From Xanthomonas euvesicatoria pv. euvesicatoria (lineage in GTDB: Bacteria; Pseudomonadota; Gammaproteobacteria; Xanthomonadales; Xanthomonadaceae), in contig NZ_JAJIUJ010000049.1 in assembly GCF_020880415.1 (NCBI RefSeq), forward strand, positions 62,001-126,000: a stretch of 64,000 nucleotides of DNA, given 5' to 3'. The notes below the pieces were generated by a model, which did no database searches, had not been told where the DNA came from, and saw nothing but the letters and a program-made list of their open reading frames with translations. Below, one piece after another: positions 49,437 through 59,548 of the stretch (positions are counted from its first letter, which is position 1; each line of letters starts with the position of its first letter). The position numbers were made by a program, and so were the translations under genes.

Positions 49437-52100
49437 TCACAAACGGAAGCGAAAACCCAGGGTGTAAGTCCGCTCGGGCGATGCGATCTCGCGCGGGAAA
49501 TCGCCATGCCGCTGACCGAAATAATTGTTGGTCGTGGTGCCGAGCAGATTGGTGGCCTCGGCAAACAAGGTCACATGCCTGTTGAGCTCGTAATTGAAGG
49601 CGGCATCCAGCCATTGCTCCCGCCCCTGATTGATTTGCTCGGGCTGATCGCCTGAGCTGTTGAAGCTCACCGCATAGTCGCCACGCCAGTTGTAGGCGAC
49701 CCGCGCCGAGAACCGCGCGTATTCGTACATCAGGATCGCGTTATAGGAATTTTTGGAGACGTTGGTCAACGGCTGGCTGATCCCTTCCGGCGATTCGGCC
49801 TTCGCCGAGATATAGGTGTAGTTGAGCTGGCTGCCGAAGCCGGACCACACACCCGGCAGAAAGTCGTAGAACTGCGTGTATCCCACCTCCACGCCCTTCA
49901 AGCTGCCCTCGCCGGTATTGCGCGGCCGGCTGATCGAATAGACGATGCCACCGATGGATTCATCGGCTGCGTAATTCTGGATATAGCCATCGATCTTGCG
50001 ATGAAAGCCGGCAACCGACAGCAATGAGCCGGGACGGAAATACCATTCCAGCGACACATCGGCATTGCGCGATTCCACCGGACGCAGCTGCGGGTTGCCG
50101 CCATTGCCGCGCGCCGGCAACGATTCGGTGGACTGATACAAGGCCAGCTGCGGATTGAGATCGGCAAATTCCGGGCGCGTGATCGTGGTGCTGCCTGCCA
50201 GCCGCAGCATCAGGTTGTCATGCAAGGTGAGGTTGGCGCTGTAGTTGGGTAACACCTTGTCGATACGCCGGTCGATGCTGACCGGGCTCAGCACGCCATC
50301 CACCGACTGGCTGCCCTGCAGTTGCGAATCCAATCGCGTCGCGCGCGCCCCCACACGCCCATCGACAGGAATGGACCCAAGCGAGAACCCGTAATTCACC
50401 TGCGCATAGATCGCATAGCTGTCTTCGCGATCGTCGAAGAACAAGGCAGGGTTTTCATCGGGCCGGCCCGGCGGCTGCCCCATCACGGTACGCAACCGGG
50501 TGCTTTGCTGCAGCAGGACGTCCTGGTTGGCCGATGCCCAGCGATCGCTGGTGAATGCACGCGCCCCGTCGAGCATGTTGCCGGGCGTTACCGATGCCAG
50601 GCCGGACACCTCGCTCAAGTAGATCGGTGCGCCGGTCAGATTGTTGCGCGCGCCGGTATCGCCGGAGTGATTGGTCGCCGTCCGCCGGCTTGTGCGCGCA
50701 CCCACGTCCACCGATCGCAACGGCCCCAGCTCCAGGTCGAAGGTGGCATCGGCCCGCCATGCCCACTCTTCGCCTCTCTGCGTGTTCCAGCTGTCGTAGT
50801 ACTGACTCAGTTCCCAATTTCCTGGCGCTGTGACGTCATAAGCGCTGCCATCGGCCTGGGTGATCCAGACATCTGCAGCGCCGCCTGACGAACGCATGTT
50901 CAATCGCGGCGCCTGCGTGGTCATGTCCAGGGTGAACGAGCGGTTCCTGGCAGTGCTATGGGTATAGGCGAGCTCGCTGCTCGCACGCATGCGCTCGCCG
51001 GCCCAACGCCCGCCCAGCGCAGCTTGGTAGGTATCGGATGCGTTCTTGTGCGCTTGCGTGCTGGAGAGCGTGCGCACCTCGCGCGCCACCAGGCCAGCCA
51101 GCACATCACTGCCCGGCCGCAGGCTGACCGCTTCGGTGTTCTCTGGCGTGGCCAGCCCCGGGAATGGCAACCAGTAATTCACTTGGGGCCGGTTGTCGTA
51201 CCCGATGTACAGCGTGTCGAAATACACCTCGCTGTTCTCGCTTGGCGCCCATTGAAACGAAAAATTCGCCGATTTGCGCTTGCGATCGCCGCGCGCCATC
51301 AATCCGCCTGCGCTGTAAGGCACGTAGATCTGCTGGGCCGGATCGAGCGGGTTCGCCTTCCGGTCGTAAGTGCCGTACAACGTGTTGGATTCCTGATACG
51401 GGCGGCGTTGATAGGACACGCTTCCCATCCAGCCCATGCGGCCCAACCCGGTGTCGCGGCGCTGGCTGAGGGTGAGGCTGCCATTGGGAACGGTCTTGCC
51501 TGATTGGTCGCCCCGCAAGGCGCTGATGCTGCCGGCAATGGTGCTGTCCTGATCGAAATCGAATGGCCGCCGCAGATGCACATCGACCACCCCGGCGATA
51601 CCACCTTCCTGAAATTGCGCGCCAGTGGTCTTATACACATCCACGCTGCGCAGCAATTCGGCCGGAACATCGGCCAACTCCATGTCGCGACCCACCGTTG
51701 TGAAGACGTTTCGCCCATCCAGGGTGGTGATGACGTTCGGCAAGCCGCGCACCAGCACCTGCCCCACTTCGCCACCGGCGCGCGCCACCTGCACGCCGGT
51801 CACGCGTTGCAGGGCCGCAGCCACGCTGTTGTCGGGCAGCTTTCCGATGTCTTCGGCGACAATGGAATCGCTGATTTCCGCAGTCGATTGCTTGATCGCG
51901 ATGGCGCTTTCCACGCTACTGCGCACGCCTTTGACCTGCACCGCCTCCAACGTGGATGTGGCCGGCGCCGCGGGATCGGGGTTGGGCGCGGCCTGTTGCG
52001 CCGCCGCGTTGCAACTCAGGACCAAACCGATGCACACACCCAGCGGCCGATACGTAATGGCACGCCGCGCGACAGACGCATGCTGCGACGGAACAAGCAT
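49437..52100 (-). CDS. TonB-dependent receptor
   Basis: Outer-membrane active transporter of 887 residues. The ATG at 52100 has AGGAGG upstream and gives a signal peptide ending near CNAAAQQ. A TonB-box-like segment precedes the plug (TLEAVQVKGVRSSVESAIAIKQ; IVAEDIGKLPDNSVAAALQRVTGVQVAR; LVRGLPNVITTLDGR; ELLRSVDVYKTTGAQFQEGGIAGVVDVHLRRP). The 22-strand barrel follows and ends YTLGFRFRL. The plug sequence is the Xanthomonas/Caulobacter subtype often used for plant carbohydrates or siderophores. The substrate is not predictable. Divergent from the moeB-like gene. Confidence 0.93.
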   Translation of the reverse strand: MLVPSQHASVARRAITYRPLGVCIGLVLSCNAAAQQAAPNPDPAAPATSTLEAVQVKGVRSSVESAIAIKQSTAEISDSIVAEDIGKLPDNSVAAALQRVTGVQVARAGGEVGQVLVRGLPNVITTLDGRNVFTTVGRDMELADVPAELLRSVDVYKTTGAQFQEGGIAGVVDVHLRRPFDFDQDSTIAGSISALRGDQSGKTVPNGSLTLSQRRDTGLGRMGWMGSVSYQRRPYQESNTLYGTYDRKANPLDPAQQIYVPYSAGGLMARGDRKRKSANFSFQWAPSENSEVYFDTLYIGYDNRPQVNYWLPFPGLATPENTEAVSLRPGSDVLAGLVAREVRTLSSTQAHKNASDTYQAALGGRWAGERMRASSELAYTHSTARNRSFTLDMTTQAPRLNMRSSGGAADVWITQADGSAYDVTAPGNWELSQYYDSWNTQRGEEWAWRADATFDLELGPLRSVDVGARTSRRTATNHSGDTGARNNLTGAPIYLSEVSGLASVTPGNMLDGARAFTSDRWASANQDVLLQQSTRLRTVMGQPPGRPDENPALFFDDREDSYAIYAQVNYGFSLGSIPVDGRVGARATRLDSQLQGSQSVDGVLSPVSIDRRIDKVLPNYSANLTLHDNLMLRLAGSTTITRPEFADLNPQLALYQSTESLPARGNGGNPQLRPVESRNADVSLEWYFRPGSLLSVAGFHRKIDGYIQNYAADESIGGIVYSISRPRNTGEGSLKGVEVGYTQFYDFLPGVWSGFGSQLNYTYISAKAESPEGISQPLTNVSKNSYNAILMYEYARFSARVAYNWRGDYAVSFNSSGDQPEQINQGREQWLDAAFNYELNRHVTLFAEATNLLGTTTNNYFGQRHGDFPREIASPERTYTLGFRFRL

Positions 52101-52348
52101 GATGGCCTCCTGGGGCAGCAGTGCGATGACGCGCGGCTGGGCGCGCCCGCGCAAGTCAGGCAAACCGGGCCGGACGAGCCGCGAGGTGTTGAACAAGGCC
52201 GAATTACAGCGGTGCCGCTCGCAGTGCAGCGTGATCGCGTCCGCCATCGCACCGCAATCATGACGCGCCTTTCATCAACGGCGAGGTGCGTGCGTGTCAT
52301 GGGCAAGACTGCACATCGCAGCTGCTGCGTTTGCGCGACAATGGCCGC

Positions 52349-53491
52349 ATGAGTAGCCACGACATCTCTCCCGCCGACGCCCGTGCCCGCGCCCTGCAAG
52401 GCGCCCTGCTGGTCGACATCCGGCAACTGCATGAGCGTGCCAGCGGCCAGGCCGAAGGCGCGTTGGCGATCGCACAGAACTCCCTGGAAACCGAGCCTGC
52501 AGCCCATCTGCCGGAGCAAACCCGCGCAATCGTGTTGATCTGCCAGAGCGGCAAACGCTCGGCACACACGGCCGCCATCTTGCGCGCGCACGGCTATGCG
52601 CACGTGGCGTCGGTGGCCGGTGGCACCAGCGCATGGGCCAGCGCCGGCCTGCCGTTGGTACGCCCGACGTTGCCGGCGGACGAGCAGGATTTTCTTGAGC
52701 GTTATTCACGCCATCTGCGTCTGTCCCAGGTCGGCCTGGAAGGTCAGCGGCGCCTGGCGCGCGCGCGGGTGTTGCTGATCGGCGCAGGCGGACTAGGCTC
52801 GCCGGCCGCGTTCTACCTCGCCGCAGCCGGTGTGGGGCATCTGCGCATTGCCGACGACGACGTGGTGGACCGCAGCAACCTGCAACGCCAGATTCTGCAC
52901 ACCGAAGACAGCGTCGGCACTGCAAAGGTCGACTCCGCCGCGCAGCGCATTGCCGCGCTCAACCCGCGCGTGGACATCGAGGCGGTGCGAACCCGCGTGA
53001 CGGCCGACAATGTCGAAGCGCTGCTGCAGGATGTGGATGTGGTGGTGGATGGCGCAGATAATTTTCCTGCGCGGTATTTGCTCAACGATGCGTGCGTCAA
53101 ATTCGGTAAACCACTGGTTTACGGCGCCGTGCAGCAGTTCGAAGGACAGGTCAGCGTGTTCGATGCCGGCCGCCACCGCGGTCATGCGCCCTGCTACCGC
53201 TGCCTGTTTCCCGAACCACCGCCGCCGGAATTCGCGCCCAGTTGTGCCGAGGCTGGTGTGCTCGGCGTACTGCCCGGAGTGATCGGACTCTTGCAAGCCA
53301 CCGAAGCGATCAAGTTGCTGCTCGGCATTGGTGACGGCCTCACTGGCCGCCTGCTCAGTTTCGATGCATTGGCGATGCGCTTTCGCGACATCCGCTTGTC
53401 GCCGGACCCGCACTGCCCGGTGTGCGCGCCTGGCGCGGCATTTCGCGGTTATGCAGATTACGCGGCGTTCTGCGGTAGTGCGGTTGGTTGA
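52349..53491 (+). CDS. moeB: Rhodanese-MoeB fusion (molybdopterin-synthase/sulfur-carrier adenylyltransferase)
   Basis: 380 residues. The N-terminal ~105 residues are a rhodanese domain (ALLVDIRQLHERASGQAEGALAI; active-site loop IVLICQSGKRS with Cys about 65). From about 112 an E1-like MoeB/ThiF domain follows: FLERYSRHLRLSQVGLEGQRRL, LLIGAGGLGSPAAFYLAAAG (ATP loop), DRSNLQRQILH, VVDGADNFPARYLLNDAC, and zinc Cys pairs CYRCLFP and CPVC. It should adenylate a MoaD/ThiS-type carrier and possibly deliver sulfur. In the well-known MoeZ/MOCS3 proteins the rhodanese is C-terminal; here it is N-terminal. The ATG at 52349 was chosen because it precedes the rhodanese fold. Confidence 0.92.
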   Translation: MSSHDISPADARARALQGALLVDIRQLHERASGQAEGALAIAQNSLETEPAAHLPEQTRAIVLICQSGKRSAHTAAILRAHGYAHVASVAGGTSAWASAGLPLVRPTLPADEQDFLERYSRHLRLSQVGLEGQRRLARARVLLIGAGGLGSPAAFYLAAAGVGHLRIADDDVVDRSNLQRQILHTEDSVGTAKVDSAAQRIAALNPRVDIEAVRTRVTADNVEALLQDVDVVVDGADNFPARYLLNDACVKFGKPLVYGAVQQFEGQVSVFDAGRHRGHAPCYRCLFPEPPPPEFAPSCAEAGVLGVLPGVIGLLQATEAIKLLLGIGDGLTGRLLSFDALAMRFRDIRLSPDPHCPVCAPGAAFRGYADYAAFCGSAVG

Positions 53492-53830
53492 GCGAGCCCA
53501 CAGCGGCGTGCGGTGTCGGTCGCTGACTGATTGGCTTGCCGCCGATGCAATGCGAGGTATATCGGTACGTCAAACATTTCGGCGACGTTTGCGTGGATGG
53601 CTGTCTTGCGCCCCACCTCACCACTCTCCCACCGGGAGAGCGGCTATCGAGCGATTGGCTCCCATTGTCGAGGCGTTCGCTTCCAGGCCACGCCCAAGAC
53701 GCTTGAGCAGTTTGACGATCGCCCTACATGTTGAAACGCCGCGACACGCACGTCGCATGCGCTGCGCATGACGTAAACACTCCAACAGGGCGCGCATCAT
53801 TCTGCCGGGCACCAACGATCGAGCAAACAC
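53492..53830. other. Non-coding gap
   Basis: About 340 nt between the convergent moeB and second moeA genes. It holds a small hairpin CTCTCCC/GGGAGAG (53624-53640) without a T-run. No gene was recognised. Confidence 0.45.
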
Positions 53831-55051
53831 TCACAACGCGTAAGGAATCACCCGCACGATCTCGCCAGCCTCAAAGCGCCGCGCCTGCTCGGGCAGCACG
53901 ATCAATGCGTTGCTGTCGGCCGCGCCACGCAGTAGATGCGATGCATCGCCGCGGTGCGGCAGCGCGGTCAGCCGCCCATCTTCGCCGCATTCCAATCGCC
54001 CACGCAGGAATTCCAGCCGTTCGTGGCGCTTGTCCCATGGGCTTGCCAACGCCGCATGCCAGACCGGGCGCGGCTCGCTGCGTCCCTGCAATCCATCCAG
54101 CAACGGCACGCCGTAGGCGATCAGCGTTGCCAGCACAGAGACCGGGTTGCCCGGCAAGCCCAGCACCAGGCAGCGGCCAATCTGCCCCAACACCGCCGGC
54201 ATGCCCGGGCGCATTCGCACACGCCAGAAATGGATGCGCCCCAATTCGCCGATCAGACGCGGCAGATAATCCTTTTCGCCAGCAGAAACGCCGCCGCAGG
54301 TGATGACCACATCGAACGCTGCGGCCGCATCTTCCAGCATGGTGCGAATGCGTTGCGGGTCGTCCGGCAAGGTCGGCCACGCGGTCGGCGCATAGCCCAG
54401 TGCACGCAGCTGCGCCATCAGCATGTCGCGGTTGCTGTTGTAGATCTGACCCGGGCCGAGCGGCATGCCCGGCTCGATCAGCTCATCGCCGGTGGCCAGC
54501 ACCGCAATGGTCGGGCGCGGCGCGACCGCAAGCCGCGACACGCCCAGCGCAGCGGCCAGGCCGATACGTGCAGGCGTCAACACCTGCCCGGCCTGGATCA
54601 CCAGGTCGCCGGCACGCACGTCGCTGCCGGCCAGGCGTACGGCTGCGCCCGATGCAGGCGCGGTCTGAAACCGCACCATGCCATCGCGTTCGTCGGCATC
54701 TTCCTTGGGAATCACGGTATCGGCGCCATCGGGCAGTGGCGCGCCCGTGGTGATACGCAGGCATTGCCCGGCGCCCAGTGTGCCGGCCCAGCGCTCGCCG
54801 GCAAACTGTTCGCCAACCAGCTGCAGCGACGCATCGCCGCCAGCAACATCGGCGTGCCGCAGCGCAAAGCCATCCATCGCGCTATTGGCAAACGGCGGCA
54901 GCGCCAGCGGTGCGATCAGGTCGCCGGCAGAGATCCGCCCATCGGCGCGCGAGGTGGCGATGTTTTCATCAGGCGAACGGTTGCTGGCCGCGACACTGCG
55001 CAGAATCTGCAGCGCCTGCGCGTACGGAATGCGGGAAGGATAATCGGTCAT
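53831..55051 (-). CDS. moeA: Molybdopterin molybdenumtransferase (MoeA), second paralog
   Basis: 406 residues. Motifs: LPPFANSAMDGFAL, RITTGAPLPDGADTVIPKEDAD, GSDVRAGDLVIQAGQVL, then IAVLATGDELIEPG, GQIYNSNRDMLMAQLRALGY, VITCGGVSAGEKDYLP and VLGLPGNPVSVLATL. It is closer to the standard MoeA signature (ATGDEL, GGVSxGxxD) than the paralog at 42.5-43.7 kb. Two MoeA-like proteins are common in bacteria with several molybdoenzymes. The ATG at 55051 was chosen (MTDYPSRIPYAQAL). It is convergent with the rhodanese-MoeB gene. Confidence 0.93.
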   Translation of the reverse strand: MTDYPSRIPYAQALQILRSVAASNRSPDENIATSRADGRISAGDLIAPLALPPFANSAMDGFALRHADVAGGDASLQLVGEQFAGERWAGTLGAGQCLRITTGAPLPDGADTVIPKEDADERDGMVRFQTAPASGAAVRLAGSDVRAGDLVIQAGQVLTPARIGLAAALGVSRLAVAPRPTIAVLATGDELIEPGMPLGPGQIYNSNRDMLMAQLRALGYAPTAWPTLPDDPQRIRTMLEDAAAAFDVVITCGGVSAGEKDYLPRLIGELGRIHFWRVRMRPGMPAVLGQIGRCLVLGLPGNPVSVLATLIAYGVPLLDGLQGRSEPRPVWHAALASPWDKRHERLEFLRGRLECGEDGRLTALPHRGDASHLLRGAADSNALIVLPEQARRFEAGEIVRVIPYAL

Positions 55052-55353
55052 GCCGCGCAGGATACCAGCGCATCGCCAACGCGAAGGGGGGCCGCGCCAC
55101 GCGTCGGCCAAAGGAGATGGGCTTTAACGACGCGCCGCGCTGCGAGCGACTTCGATTGCACCGGCACGCGCCGCCACCCGCGCCAAAGACCGAAAAGCTG
55201 CACGCGGCAGGAACTGCCTCACGTATCGATCGAGCGATCGGGAGGAGGCGCGGAACGTTTAGAACCCTGCCTGCACGCGGCGAACGCGCAGCCTGACCGA
55301 TCTGCGCGCCTGCCGAACCGCCTGAACATCACGGCTCAGGCAGCCTGGGGCCC
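55052..55353. other. Non-coding gap
   Basis: About 300 nt between der and moeA on the - strand. No gene, clear terminator or repeat recognised. Confidence 0.4.
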
Positions 55354-56751
55354 TTACTTCCCTTTGACATGCCGCATCAGGCGCCGCTTGCGGGCCACCT
55401 GGCGATCGGAGAGCGGATTCTTCTTGCCCTCGTACGGGTTGACGCCCTCGCGAAAGATGAAACGCACCGGCGTACCAACCAGCTTGAAACGCTTGCGGAA
55501 GAAGTTTTCCAGATAGCGCTTGTACGACTCCGGCAACACCTTCAGGCGCGTGCCATGCACGATGAAGGTCGGCGGATTCGCACCGCCCGGGTGCACATAC
55601 CGCAGCTTGGAGACATGCCCGCGAATGCTCGGCGGCGGGTTGGTCTCGTAAGCGATTTCCAGTGCCTGGTTCACTTCGCTGGTGCTGAATTCGTGCGTCG
55701 CCGAGGCGTGCGCACGATGGATGGCCTGGAACAGCTCGCGCATGCCCGAGCCGTGCAATGCAGAAATCCGCACCGCCTCTGCCCAATTGACGAAGCCCAG
55801 CTTGCGCGACAGCAGGTCTTCGGCCTGCGCACGCTGGTAATCGCTTTGCCCGTCCCACTTGTTGATCGCCACCACCAGCGCACGGCCGGCATCCAGGATC
55901 GCGCCGAGAATCGTCGCATCCTGGTCGGTCACGCCTTCGGTAGCGTCCAGCATTAGCACCGCCACCTGGCATTGCTCGATCGCCTGCAGCGTCTTGAACG
56001 CGCTGAACTTCTCGACCGCCTCTTCCACCTTGCCGCGCCGGCGCAGGCCGGCGGTATCGATCAGGCGGTACTGACGGCCATCGCGCTCCAGGTCCACCGC
56101 GATCGAATCGCGCGTGGTGCCCGGCACTTCCGAGGCGATCATGCGTTCTTCGCCCAGCAGGCGATTGACCAGCGTCGATTTGCCGACATTCGGCCGGCCC
56201 ACGAAGGCGATCCGCACGCGTGCCGGGTCGTTGTCCAGCAGCTCGCCGGCACCTTCCTCGGGCAGCCGCGCCCCCACCTCGTCAAGCAATTCGTCGATGC
56301 CCTGCCGATGCGCCGCAGACAACGCCACCACGTCGGAGAAGCCGTAGCGCGCGAATTCCGAGCGCACGGTTTCTTCGTCGGTGCCGTCGATCTTGTTGAT
56401 CACCAGCACGGTCGGCCGCGCCAATTTGCGCAACCAGGCCAGAATCTCGTCATCGAGCGAGGACGCGCCTTCGCGGCCATCGACCACGAACAGCACCAGA
56501 TCGGCTTCGCCGGCGGCGGCCCGTGCCTGGCGGGCCGTGGCTCCAGCAAGACCTTCCTCGTCGCCGGCGATACCACCGGTATCGACGACGATGAAGGGCT
56601 GCTGCTCGTCGAGACGGCAGACCCCGTAGTTACGGTCGCGGGTGACGCCAGGCTGGTCGTGGACCAGCGCGTCACGGGTGCGCGTCAGCGCATTGAAGAT
56701 GGTGGACTTGCCGACATTGGGCCGTCCAACCAGGGCGACCAGGGGCAGCAT
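55354..56751 (-). CDS. der: Ribosome biogenesis GTPase Der (EngA)
   Basis: Essential double-GTPase for 50S ribosome assembly, 465 residues, typical. Two G domains: first P-loop GRPNVGKST near residue 7 with DTGGIAG and NKIDGTD; second P-loop GRPNVGKST near residue 182 with [19 protein letters not shown] and NKWD. A C-terminal KH-like domain follows ([42 protein letters not shown]) with a basic tail. The ATG at 56751 begins the first G domain. It lies 10 nt after the bamB stop as the last gene of a conserved housekeeping operon. Confidence 0.97.
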
Positions 56752-56761
56752 CGCAAGGTCC

Positions 56762-57979
56762 TTATTGTGCCAACCGGAAGGCGGTGAGATCGCCGTCGGT
56801 GTTTTGTACCAGCAAAATGCCGTCGACCACCTGCGGCTGCGCCAGCAGCGTATCGCGTCCGGCACGTGCGCGCGCAGCCAGTGCGCCGTCGCTGAGTTTC
56901 AGCCAGTGCAGATAGCCCTTGTAGTCGCCAACCACGGCGTAATCGCCCTGGATGGCCACACCGGTCAGCGAACGGCGTGCCAACGCAGCCTGCGACCACA
57001 TCGCCGCACCGCTGCTCTTGTCCAGCCCCCACACCGATCCAGCATTGTCGGACACCACCACGACGGCCGACGACACACCGACGCCACCGGCGCCGCCGTG
57101 ATCGCGCGTCCACAGCGGACGGCCGCTCGGGCCTTCCAGCGCGAGGGTTTCGTTCTTGAAGCTGGTCGCGTACAGCGTGGTGCCATCCAGCACCGGCGCA
57201 CCATCCACATCGGACATACGCTCCAGCTCGGTACGGCCTTCCGGCACGCCGATGGCCTGCTCCCACAACGGGCGACCGTCCTGCAGCGCCAGCGCACTCA
57301 AGGTGCCGCTGTCGTTACCGACGAACACCACGCCCGGGCCGGTCACGATCGGCGCATTGCCACGGACGGACAAGGTCGGGCCTTCTTCGGCATGGAACCA
57401 GCGACGCTCGCCGGTTGCCGCATCAAACGCAGTCACGCGACCGTCGTTGCTACGCACCAGCACCAGGTTCTGTGCAATGGCCGGCGCAGCAATCACTTCG
57501 TTCGGCACCTTGGCCCGCCATTTTTCAGTGCCGTCGGCCTGGTTCAAGGCGATCACATCGCCGGACAGGCTACCGATCACCACCAGGCCCTCGCCCACAC
57601 CGGGACCACCGGACAGGCGCTGCTTGAACTTACGGTCGTTACGCTCTTCTTTCTTGGGCTTGTATTCCCAGACCCGCTTGCCGGTCTGCAGATCGAGTGC
57701 CTCCACGCCACCGGTGATCGCCGCTGCATACACCTTGCCATCGGCCACGGCCGGGCGCTGACGGACACCGATATGCCCTTCACCCTTGCCCACACCGGCA
57801 GACCAGATCTTCTCGACCTTGACCGACGGCTCGAACTTCACCAGCTCGGCAGGTTCCTGCGCCTTCTTGGCAGCAGCGTCCTTCCCGGCGAACCAGCCCT
57901 TCACGGTGCTGCAGCCAGCCAGCGACAGACCCATCACGGCAATCAACGCAACGCGCTTATACATATCAACCTGCTTCAT
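56762..57979 (-). CDS. bamB: Outer-membrane assembly lipoprotein BamB (YfgL)
   Basis: Scaffold lipoprotein of the BAM complex that inserts outer-membrane beta-barrels, 405 residues. Lipobox LAGC (Cys about 24: [15 protein letters not shown]), then an eight-bladed beta-propeller of PQQ-like repeats, for example [36 protein letters not shown] and [20 protein letters not shown]. The ATG at 57979 overlaps the yfgM stop by one base (TGATG); an alternative ATG 15 nt downstream would give a shorter signal peptide. It sits between yfgM and der in the conserved order. Confidence 0.95.
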
Positions 57980-58617
57980 CAAATCTGCTCCGCCGGATCG
58001 CGCACCTTGCCGCCCACATCCATCAGCTTGGTTTCCAGCAACCGGCGCTGCGGCGAAGCCACATCCACCGTGGTCAGGGCGCGGGTGTACAGCGCACGCG
58101 CCTCATCCGGCTTGCCCTGCGCGACCAATGCGTCGGCGCGAATCTCCAGGCTGGCGTGGTCCTGCGCGTCGGCCAGCAGCTTGATCGCTTCGTCGGGCTT
58201 GCCGCTTTCTGTCAGCACGCGCGCCAGGCGCTGCTGCACGATCTGCTTGAGCTCGCCTTCGGCGGGCACGTCGCGCAAGATCTTGATCGCTTCGGCGTTC
58301 TTGCCAGCATCGACCTGGGCCTTGGCCAGCCGCAGCGCCGCCAGCTCGGCATAAATACCGCCCTTGCCGTCGTCCAGTGCCACGATGTCCTTGGCGGCCT
58401 TGTCCAGGTCCTTGGCCTGAATCGACTTCACCACCGCCTCGTAGCGGCCATTGGCCTCGACCAATGCGGTATTGGTGCGCGTCTGCCACCACTGCCAGCC
58501 CAGGATCAGCGCCAGACCAAGCAGGACACCGCCCACCAGACCTGCGCCATTCTTTCTCAACCAGGAACGAACGCGTTCGCCTTGTTCGTGTTCGTCCAGC
58601 AGATCGTCGATCGCCAT
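57979..58617 (-). CDS. yfgM: YfgM-like TPR protein (SecYEG ancillary)
   Basis: Inner-membrane-anchored periplasmic TPR protein of 212 residues. Short cytoplasmic N-terminus (MAIDDLLDEHEQGERVRSWLRKNG), one membrane helix (GLVGGVLLGLALILGWQWW), then tetratricopeptide-like helices (EAVVKSIQAKDLDKAAKDIVAL; ...GKPDEAIKLLADAQD; ...GKPDEARALYTRALT). In enteric bacteria YfgM is an accessory of the SecYEG translocon working with PpiD. The start ATG at 58617 begins the cytoplasmic helix; the upstream in-frame extension is not conserved in character. Overlaps bamB. Confidence 0.93.
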   Translation of the reverse strand: MAIDDLLDEHEQGERVRSWLRKNGAGLVGGVLLGLALILGWQWWQTRTNTALVEANGRYEAVVKSIQAKDLDKAAKDIVALDDGKGGIYAELAALRLAKAQVDAGKNAEAIKILRDVPAEGELKQIVQQRLARVLTESGKPDEAIKLLADAQDHASLEIRADALVAQGKPDEARALYTRALTTVDVASPQRRLLETKLMDVGGKVRDPAEQI

Positions 58618-58687
58618 GCGTACTCTCGCTCCGTCATCCCGGAGGCACGGAACATCAAAAGGGATAAATGAAAAACCGCAGTCCGCT

Positions 58688-59548
58688 TCACTCGGAAGCA
58701 GGTACCACGGAGCCGTCGGAGGATACCGCAAAACGGGCCACGTTAGCGCGCTGGAACGGTTTCACGTCGACGATACTGCCGCCTTGCTGAACCTGTACCG
58801 CCGAGGCATTACCGAGCACGATGCGCCCCACCTGACCGGGCGAATACGTGCGTTGTTCACCGGCACGTATCAGGGCTTTTTCCACCGCACTGCCATCCGG
58901 TGCCAGAATCTGCACCCAGCTGTCGCCGCTGAAACTCAGCGACAAACTGCCGCCGGCAGCAGCTGCCGCCGCAGGCGCCTTGGCGTCGGCGGTCGCACGC
59001 GGCACCGGGGTCATCGACGCGATATACGGCGCCGGCTGCTCGCGCGGCGCGGCGGCCGGCTGCGTTGCCGGAGTACCTGGCGCAGCGGACTTTGCAGCCT
59101 CCGGCATGCTGTCCAAGGACACCGTGCTAGGCGCCTTGCCATCCAGATGCGAGCGCGTTGCGTACCAGACCGGCACCGCAAACACGCCGGTGATGACCAC
59201 GTACATGGCCTTGCGCGCGGTGCTTTCGAGAATGCGCCGCGCACGCGGCGTATGCGTGTGACTGACCAGCTTGACCGGCTCGATCGGCGCAATGGTGGCC
59301 TGCTGCAACAGCGGCTCCAGATCGACCTGCAACAAGCGCGCATAGCTGCGCAGCTGCCCGCGTACGAACACCGGCGCGCCCAGCCGCTGCCAGTCCTCCT
59401 GCTCCAACGCGTGCACCACATGGGCCGGCATGCGCAGCTTGCCGGCCACCTCGTCCACGCTCAGACCTGCTGCCTCGCGCGCTTCGCGCAAATGCTGTCC
59501 GCAGCCCTTTTCCTGCTCGAAAAGGTTCGGATTGGAATCACTGATCAC
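58688..59548 (-). CDS. rodZ: Cell-shape protein RodZ
   Basis: Cytoskeletal adaptor that links MreB to the wall-synthesis machinery, 286 residues. N-terminal Cro/C1-type helix-turn-helix (GQHLREAREAAGLSVDEVAGKLRMPAHVVHALEQEDW), then LGAPVFVRGQLRSYARLLQVD, one membrane helix (AMYVVITGVFAVPVWY, about residue 115), a Pro/Ala-rich linker and the C-terminal DUF4115 beta domain (LSLSFSGDSWVQILAPDGS ... YSPGQVGRIVLGNASAVQV). The start is a GTG at 59548 overlapping the pilF stop (GTGA). Confidence 0.94.
   Translation of the reverse strand: MISDSNPNLFEQEKGCGQHLREAREAAGLSVDEVAGKLRMPAHVVHALEQEDWQRLGAPVFVRGQLRSYARLLQVDLEPLLQQATIAPIEPVKLVSHTHTPRARRILESTARKAMYVVITGVFAVPVWYATRSHLDGKAPSTVSLDSMPEAAKSAAPGTPATQPAAAPREQPAPYIASMTPVPRATADAKAPAAAAAAGGSLSLSFSGDSWVQILAPDGSAVEKALIRAGEQRTYSPGQVGRIVLGNASAVQVQQGGSIVDVKPFQRANVARFAVSSDGSVVPASE

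Noticed and set aside
53624..53640. The CTCTCCC/GGGAGAG hairpin as a terminator for moeB or moeA
   Set aside because: It has only 7 bp and no T-run on either strand. It is noted only as part of the intergenic gap.
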